In this document: positions 49,601 to 54,364 of the stretch, one piece after another
How positions within the stretch are numbered: position 1 is the first letter of the stretch
Layout of the letters: every line of letters begins with the position of its first letter
From: Salipiger sp. CCB-MM3
GTDB lineage: Bacteria; Pseudomonadota; Alphaproteobacteria; Rhodobacterales; Rhodobacteraceae
DNA length: 54,364 bases
Assembly (NCBI RefSeq): GCF_001687105.1
Contig: NZ_CP014601.1
Location: 1-54,364 of the forward strand
Direction of reading: 5' to 3'
Notes under the pieces: generated by a model
Seen by the model: only the letters and a program-made list of their open reading frames with translations
Database searches by the model: none
What the model was told of the DNA's origin: nothing
Made by a program: the position numbers and the translations under genes

Positions 49601-50084
49601 AATCTGGCTCAGCCGAGACGGCGGCCGTACGGCGCTAATTCCCCCTCAAACCGTTAATACTAAAATATGGGGCGAGAGGGGAAATCCGCGCCGGATCAAA
49701 CTGCGCAAGGCCGGAAGCAAAGGGCGCTGGTCCACGGCCCTCGTGCTTCGTGACGGCGACATAGATTGTCTTCTCAAGGAAGCCTTTAACGAGCCGATGC
49801 TCTGGGAGCCGCTCGAGACGCGTTTTGATGCCTGTGCGCCAAGCGGTGGGATATCTCCCGAGCCGGAAGTTCGCGCCAGCGGAGGAGAGGCTGAGAGCTC
49901 GAACACACCGGACGCGGCCGATGGTGGTGCCGTTTGCGAGCTGCATCGCCGAATAGTGCGCATGAGCCCGAGGAGCCAGATCGCAAGAGCTGTTGTCAGC
50001 CTCGGAAGCCGAGGTCAGACGCGCACTCTTCACGTCGTGCTCATCTCCGGGGCGCGAGGGCCACCAGAGCAACATCAAGCGTAG
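46602..50084 (+). CDS. Primase-helicase-like protein with Toprim and P-loop domains, 1160 residues
   Basis: Residues ~1-110 resemble a zinc-poor primase head (AEWRPRSKERFAMHMHGGKRG, GDILDFYARY). Residues ~225-345 form a Toprim domain (GPVYVAEGPESALSLWYATG, VSVSGFMHLSPPPGCKLVLCPDQDA). Residues ~420-900 form a P-loop helicase-like part with SHGLGKSHATLTEL (Walker A-like) and RIIDESFFGAL (DE box). Between these, a cysteine set C-x20-C-x2-C-x5-C (MTCDQ … LCQTCPFRGDC) could hold a metal or Fe-S cluster, as in XPD/DinG-type helicases. The start is uncertain among GTG 46602, ATG 46614 and ATG 46626. Two small genes follow closely. Role in plasmid or element replication is inferred. Confidence 0.75.
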   Translation: MPRVMDQPMRVNKDIIKAEAVAKADSLFEMAFGERGASGAAEWRPRSKERFAMHMHGGKRGVWQVFGSEEKGDILDFYARYVLKIEDTRRNFSLLLKKLAAELGLSAGEVSRPTPRQAPPAKKAAQKADAKAREQRERRKAALVQDALAWSEALSGTPAETYLDSRSLGALSTHPHVRWLPAGAVRDLPYANFGSLAIFVADETGQVTGLQRVLLDRTGQKARGVKHQKISTGHLKGSFLRLPGREQNGPVYVAEGPESALSLWYATGEESWAAVSVSGFMHLSPPPGCKLVLCPDQDAKDSQAGNTFVEAVQKLRDEGHAPVILRCPEPEGSKGDFNDTLQRLGTDYVRGFIAAGLQDSEVPVRNRAGQFVGKGPAHQAQAPTMTPTKEILVAKEARQDLNAVLAEFFENAKDPETQAQSLLIKASHGLGKSHATLTELAKHAQTGLKGDIVFYAPTYKLAEEHKETLEQLGVTAFVMRGRNAPQPGSGRMTCDQADLALKIAGAGGNVQNQLCQTCPFRGDCAYMKQWRDLPAGSVIRLHVTKVLARPKHDRGRTVALRIIDESFFGALAERDVKNWNQLQRSLQALPKSKRDPVEAALQALGVAGRSLREVDMAALEHVDLAAIAKTLERFSQGQLRGRAFGSDLAARWERELRKRAPLRFLALVFRALADCCARGVKISQRVHFSAQGPDWKLHLDRSHELPRDAPILMLDADGSERILQRFVPGAKLVSIEAKRNAEVIQVKNRVFGKGTLQRERVQKEIGALLRSECLRTTCSGERPKVLAVASKGIVEQLWKQSGGAETNGREVAWGETFLGAEWIWFGPGGLGVNRFRDYDTVIVLGREELPDSELEGKARAIFADRGHLLDFADNAVSQKRPQDDLPCEMADGSVCAVPAPARRDPFVREIQMQHREFNSRQCIERLRLVNAVTPKRVVIVSKLPIPGMPVTRHVAWEELLPSRADQAINEVRLGKGLLRVTAKGLAEDAPLTFETAKAAEIWLSRDGGRTALIPPQTVNTKIWGERGNPRRIKLRKAGSKGRWSTALVLRDGDIDCLLKEAFNEPMLWEPLETRFDACAPSGGISPEPEVRASGGEAESSNTPDAADGGAVCELHRRIVRMSPRSQIARAVVSLGSRGQTRTLHVVLISGARGPPEQHQA

Positions 50085-50126
50085 AGCACCATTTTAGGTA
50101 AGTTGGCGTCAGAAAGGCACAACCTC

Positions 50127-50687
50127 ATGACCAAGCCCATTAGTCCCCCGCCCGAATTGGCAAATAATCCTGAGCCGGCCCGCAAGGCAAAACAGAAGCG
50201 CCCTCGTGTTCCTCCGGTGAGCTTGGAGAAGGGCGAGATCCTTGATGGTCCGATGCCGTCAGATGACGACCTTATGGCCCTGTACGGGACAGAGACCCCT
50301 GAAGCAGCGAAAGCTTTGTTCGTCACTTCGATCGAGGCCCTAGGTGAGGATGCCAGCCGTTATCGACAGTTGATCGCCGCCATCGGAGTCGAGGAAAAGC
50401 CGCAGAGTTCCATAGAGGCGATGCTCTTGACCCAGATCGTTACGACGCATGTTGCGATGGTACGGTCCGCATCTCATTTGAATCATGGAAACCAAATGCA
50501 TCCTACTTGGATGAAGATGATGACGTCCGCTTCAGCGACGTTCCTGCGTCAGCTTGAGGTATTGCGCAAGATGCGCGGTGGCGGTGACCAGACCGTGCGA
50601 ATTGAGCATGTGACGATCAATGACGGCGGCCAGGCAATCGTCGGCGCCGTCGGTGGGGGAGGGGGCAGTGCAAAAAATGAGCGATAA
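50127..50687 (+). CDS. Hypothetical protein, 186 residues
   Basis: The ATG at 50127 follows AGAAAGG and gives MTKPISPPPELANNPEPARK. The N-terminus is Pro- and Lys-rich and probably disordered. The middle is helical (ALFVTSIEALGEDASRYRQLI, AMLLTQIVTTHVAMV, SATFLRQLEVLRKMRGGGDQ). The end VRIEHVTINDGGQAIVGAVGGGGG is a beta-strand and Gly tail seen in small phage/element proteins. It lies 42 bases after the primase-helicase gene and overlaps the next gene by 11 bases, so the three form one transcription unit. No function is assigned. Confidence 0.7.
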   Translation: MTKPISPPPELANNPEPARKAKQKRPRVPPVSLEKGEILDGPMPSDDDLMALYGTETPEAAKALFVTSIEALGEDASRYRQLIAAIGVEEKPQSSIEAMLLTQIVTTHVAMVRSASHLNHGNQMHPTWMKMMTSASATFLRQLEVLRKMRGGGDQTVRIEHVTINDGGQAIVGAVGGGGGSAKNER

Positions 50688-50919
50688 CCCCATGCAAAGT
50701 GCCCATGCATCCCCACGTTGCTCTGCCACGAGCAAGCGGAGCGGTAAGCGCTGCCGGGCGCCGGCGGTCAGGGGCTGGACTGTCTGCCGCATGCACGGCG
50801 CCCGCGGAGGGGCCCCGCGCGGCGCTGACCATGGCAACTACAAACATGGTGCCCGATCGCGTAAGGCGGAGACACTTCAGGCGCTCTTGAAAGGGCTTTC
50901 CAAACTCGAGCCAGGGTAG
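50677..50919 (+). CDS. Small HGGxSTG-type protein, 80 residues
   Basis: Starting at the ATG at 50677 (MSDNPMQSAHASPRCSATSK), the protein shows CSATSKRSGKRCRAPAVRGWTVCRMHGARGGAPRGADHGNYKHG. This conserved Cys/His pattern is typical of the short HGGxSTG-domain proteins common in alphaproteobacterial plasmids and prophages; its function is unknown. GGGGGAGGGGG lies upstream as the binding site. It overlaps the end of the previous gene, indicating coupling. Confidence 0.75.
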   Translation: MSDNPMQSAHASPRCSATSKRSGKRCRAPAVRGWTVCRMHGARGGAPRGADHGNYKHGARSRKAETLQALLKGLSKLEPG

Positions 50920-50948
50920 AGAGTGCGCTGCACCTGAGACCGACAGCG

Positions 50949-51105
50949 TCAGCTCCCGAGCTTGCCCTTACAGTTGTAGAAAGCGCCTTCTGGCACGCCA
51001 TACTCGCGGCACAGGTCAGCGCATCTCGCGCCAGCCTCGTGTTCGGCCAAGATGCCGATAATCTGTTCGTCCGTGATTCTCGTTCACTTCATTGCCTGTC
51101 TTCAA
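50949..51105 (-). pseudogene. IS3-family OrfA remnant
   Basis: TRITDEQIIGILAEHEAGAR, CADLCREYGVPEGAFYNCKG and KLGS* form the helix-turn-helix of an IS3-type OrfA. No OrfB follows and a TGA interrupts the start. The remaining ~275 bases to kdsA hold no recognisable gene. Confidence 0.75.
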
Positions 51106-51381
51106 GTTGGGCCCGTCTCTAGGAGACGCAGGTTTTGTGAATTGCTGCGGCTAAACATTGACGTCGTATGCGGCCAGAGCGATCCGCCCAATTTGAGAAT
51201 GAGGGTATCAGTTACATAACCATACTTATGCGACTTACTATTGTGTAGCGGGCAGATTCTAAACTCCGTTGCGACAATTCCCTATCTTGCTGGAAAGCAA
51301 GGAGAACGGATGATGACGCACAGAGAATTGGACCTCGTGAACGGCGTAGCATCGAAGACATACTGAACGCAAAGCTGCAGA

Positions 51382-52199
<818 letters not shown>

Positions 52200-52203
<4 letters not shown>

Positions 52204-52988
52204 GCGATGCCTTCCTTTTGCAGCACGGCCTCGATGCGGGCCACGTCGACGGGGTTGTTGAGCTCCCAGAACACCCGGCCGCGCGCCTCGACCGCAACGC
52301 AGGTGACCGGCGTGCCGTTCTCCAAGAACCGCAGCTGCTCGAGCCCTTCGGCGCGCTCCAGCGGCCCCTCGGGCCAGGCGGCATATTGCGCCAGCGCCGC
52401 AGGGCGATAGCCGTAGACCCCCACATGATGCCAAACCTCGGGCGGGGTTTCGAGGTTGCCCACGTAGGGCAGCACCTCTTTGGAGAAATAGAGCGCCGTG
52501 CCATCGCTGCGCATCACTGCGGTGGTGCCCCCCACCCGGCCCGCGTGACGGTCCGAGACGAAATTGGCCAGCGTCTCGGGATCGGTCTTCAGCACCGGGG
52601 TGGCCATTTCGACCGCCGGGTTCTGCATGGCGTTGATCAGCGCCTCGATGAACCACGGCGGGGTCAGCGGCGCGTCGCCCTGCAGGTTGATGACGATGTC
52701 CGGCGCCGCCTCCAGCTGCGCTACGCCCTCGGCGCAGCGCTCGGTGCCGTTGCGCGCCGCCTCCGAGGTCATCAGCACCTCAGCGCCAAAGCCGCGCGCC
52801 GCCTCGGCGATGCGCGCGTCATCGGTCAGCACATAGACCGCCGAGACGCCCTTGACGCTCTGTGCCGCCTCCCAGGCGCGGCGGATCAGCGATTTCTTCT
52901 CGCCGGTAGCACCAATCAGCTCGACCAGCGGCTTGCCCGGATAGCGCGACGAGGCATAGCGGGCGGGGATGAAGATGACCGCGCTCAT
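52200..52988 (-). CDS. kdsB: 3-deoxy-manno-octulosonate cytidylyltransferase
   Basis: KdsB activates Kdo with CTP to CMP-Kdo. The start MSAVIFIPARYASSRYPGKPL holds the nucleotide-binding PAR.aSSR.PGKPL. Further come VLTDDARIAEAA, RNGTERCAEGV, IVINLQGDAPL and GVYGYRPAAL. The ATG at 52988 is chosen for this family start; the longer open frame to 53111 adds unrelated residues. The length is 262 residues. It sits 177 bases downstream of rfbA and directly upstream of kdsA. Confidence 0.95.
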
Positions 52989-53165
52989 ACGCGCAACCCT
53001 GCGCGTCGCAGTTGCACGAAGGATGCCGCCCGAAGGGCGGCGGAGTGAAGTTGACGCATCGGGACCACTCGCCTCGAGAAATTTCCTGCGGGATAGCCCG
53101 AGCGCGAGCAATGGATCAACCGAAACCGCCGTTCGAGCTGCTCTGCGGGATGATGCGGCGGCAGA

Positions 53166-54044
53166 TCACGAGCTCAGCAGCGCCTCGAGATAGGCACCAT
53201 AGCCGTTCTTGCGGAATTTTTCGGCGCGCTGCGCCAGCTCTGCGCGGTCGAGCCAGCCCATCTGGAAAGCGATCTCATCGGGGCTGCCCACCTGCTGGCC
53301 CTGGCGCTCGGTGAGCGTGCGCACGAAGTTGCCCGCATCCAGTAGCGAGCTGTGGGTGCCCGTGTCGAGCCATGCATAGCCGCGGCCCATGCGCTTCACG
53401 TCGAGCGCGCCCTCGTGCAGATACATCCCCAAAAGCGTGGTGATCTCCAGCTCGCCGCGCGGCGAGGGCTGCACCTGACGCGCCCGCTCGGGGGCCGTGC
53501 CGTCGAGGAAATAGAGCCCGGTCACCGCGTAATTCGAGGGCGGCACAGCGGGTTTTTCGATGATCGAGGTGGCGCGGAAATCCTCGTCGAAATCCACCAC
53601 GCCGTAGCGCTCGGGATCGGCCACGTGATAGCCAAAGACCGTGCCGCCGGTCTCGCGCGCATCGGCCTCGGCCATCATGTCCGGCAGCCCATGGCCGAAG
53701 AAGATATTGTCGCCCAGCACCAGCGCCGAGGGCGCGCCATCAAGGAACTCTTCGGCCAGCAGATAAGCCTGCGCCAGCCCGTCGGGGCTGGGCTGGACCA
53801 CATAGGTCAGCGAAATACCCCATTGGCTGCCGTCGCCCAGCGTGCGCTGGAACTGCGCCTGATCCTGCGGCGTGGTGATCAGGCAGATCTCGCGGATCCC
53901 GGCCAGCATCAGCACGCTCAGCGGGTAGTAGATCATCGGCTTGTCGTAGACTGGCAGCAGCTGTTTCGACACGCCGATGGTGATCGGATAGAGCCGCGTG
54001 CCCGAACCGCCGGCGAGAATGATGCCCTTGCGTTGCTGTGCCAT
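53166..54044 (-). CDS. rfbA: Glucose-1-phosphate thymidylyltransferase
   Basis: RfbA makes dTDP-glucose. [38 protein letters not shown] is the signature start. [52 protein letters not shown] and [21 protein letters not shown] follow. The 292-residue length is normal. The ATG at 54042-54044 lies 2 bases after the rfbB stop (TAA 54047-54049). The order on the circle is rfbC-rfbB-rfbA-kdsB-kdsA without rfbD. Confidence 0.97.
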   Translation of the reverse strand: MAQQRKGIILAGGSGTRLYPITIGVSKQLLPVYDKPMIYYPLSVLMLAGIREICLITTPQDQAQFQRTLGDGSQWGISLTYVVQPSPDGLAQAYLLAEEFLDGAPSALVLGDNIFFGHGLPDMMAEADARETGGTVFGYHVADPERYGVVDFDEDFRATSIIEKPAVPPSNYAVTGLYFLDGTAPERARQVQPSPRGELEITTLLGMYLHEGALDVKRMGRGYAWLDTGTHSSLLDAGNFVRTLTERQGQQVGSPDEIAFQMGWLDRAELAQRAEKFRKNGYGAYLEALLSS

Positions 54045-54046
54045 GT

Positions 54047-54364
54047 TTACCCCTTCCCCAGCCGCTGCCCGACGCCGTGCCGCGCCTGTAGTGGGCGCCA
54101 CCAGGCCTCGTTGTTCAGATACCACTCCACGGTCTTCTCGAGGCCCTCTTCGACGGTCACCGAGGGGCGCCAGCCGAGCTCGTCCCGGATCCGGCTCGGG
54201 TCGATCGCATAGCGCGCATCATGCCCCGGACGGTCGGTGACGAAAGTGATCTGATCGGCGTAGGAGCCGCTGTCCTTCGGGCGTTTCGCATCAAGAATGG
54301 CGCAGAGCGTTTTCACCAGCTCGAGGTTGGTGCGCTCGTTCTCACCGCCGATGTTGTAGCTGCG
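54047..54364 (-). CDS. rfbB: dTDP-glucose 4,6-dehydratase, C-terminal part (continues at position 1)
   Basis: From 54364 downwards the reading is [61 protein letters not shown] and [11 protein letters not shown], the conserved C-terminal third of RfbB. It begins exactly where the part at 1-729 stops. At the join one extra C (GGGC + CGCAGC) would shift the frame by one, consistent with a 1-base overlap or indel. Together they make about 348 residues. Confidence 0.93.
   Translation of the reverse strand, partial: RSYNIGGENERTNLELVKTLCAILDAKRPKDSGSYADQITFVTDRPGHDARYAIDPSRIRDELGWRPSVTVEEGLEKTVEWYLNNEAWWRPLQARHGVGQRLGKG

Overview
The window looks like one complete circular plasmid of an alphaproteobacterium of the Rhodobacteraceae (Roseobacter group). 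The decisive sign is at the edges. On the minus strand the window ends inside rfbB at position 1 (…VVEKGALG), and the missing C-terminal part of the same protein ([17 protein letters not shown]…) begins at position 54364. Joining the ends gives an RfbB of about 348 residues. The family assignment rests on the RepA(RPA-type)-ParA-ParB replication block, IS3/IS110/IS5 elements, several RTX proteins and the CysD/CysNC arrangement. Base composition is patchy: rfb, kds and cys genes are GC-rich, while the sulfotransferase/hydrolase island (about 20.8-23.3 kb) and some RTX genes are AT-rich.

Layout: (1) 1-1295 minus, rfbC and the front of rfbB. (2) 2188-4248 plus, a Calx-beta/RTX protein gene broken by many indels. 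(3) 4386-8379, cysNC and cysD (sulfate activation to PAPS), divergent from a LuxR-type regulator across a perfect palindrome. (4) 8617-18236, four RTX genes (a serralysin-like protease, two smaller RTX proteins and a 1.2-kilo-residue repeat protein) with an intact IS3-family element between them. (5) 18718-31413, a surface-glycan block: glf, three sulfotransferases, a secreted hydrolase-like protein, three glycosyltransferases and a KpsE/KpsM/KpsT-like exporter. (6) 31542-33434, remains of an older rfbC…rfbA set interrupted by an IS110 remnant. (7) 32912-37505, maintenance: three parS-like palindromes, parB, parA, an iteron origin and repA. (8) 37.6-40.3 kb, transposase debris around a fourth sulfotransferase gene. 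(9) 40363-45377, two RTX genes and ugd. (10) 46602-50919, a Toprim/P-loop primase-helicase-like protein with two small genes. (11) 51382-54364 minus, kdsA, kdsB, rfbA and the end of rfbB.

How the parts may work together (inference): CysD/CysNC make PAPS; four sulfotransferases use it; Glf and two GlfT-like transferases make and add galactofuranose; Ugd supplies UDP-glucuronate; KdsA/KdsB supply CMP-Kdo; RfbA/B/C supply dTDP-6-deoxy-4-keto sugars; the Kps-like ABC system exports the polymer. The plasmid would then encode a sulfated, Galf-containing capsule or exopolysaccharide together with seven T1SS-type RTX proteins. It recalls the RepA-type 'biofilm plasmids' with a rhamnose operon known from roseobacters. 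Several parts are absent here (rfbD, KpsC/S/D-like functions, type I secretion machinery, kdsD/kdsC) and would have to be chromosomal.

Caution: single-base indels are concentrated in roughly 0.2-7.5 kb (rfbB, rfbC, the 2188 RTX gene, cysNC, the LuxR regulator). The protein sequence stays family-like in every frame on either side of them, so sequencing or assembly error is at least as likely as real gene death.
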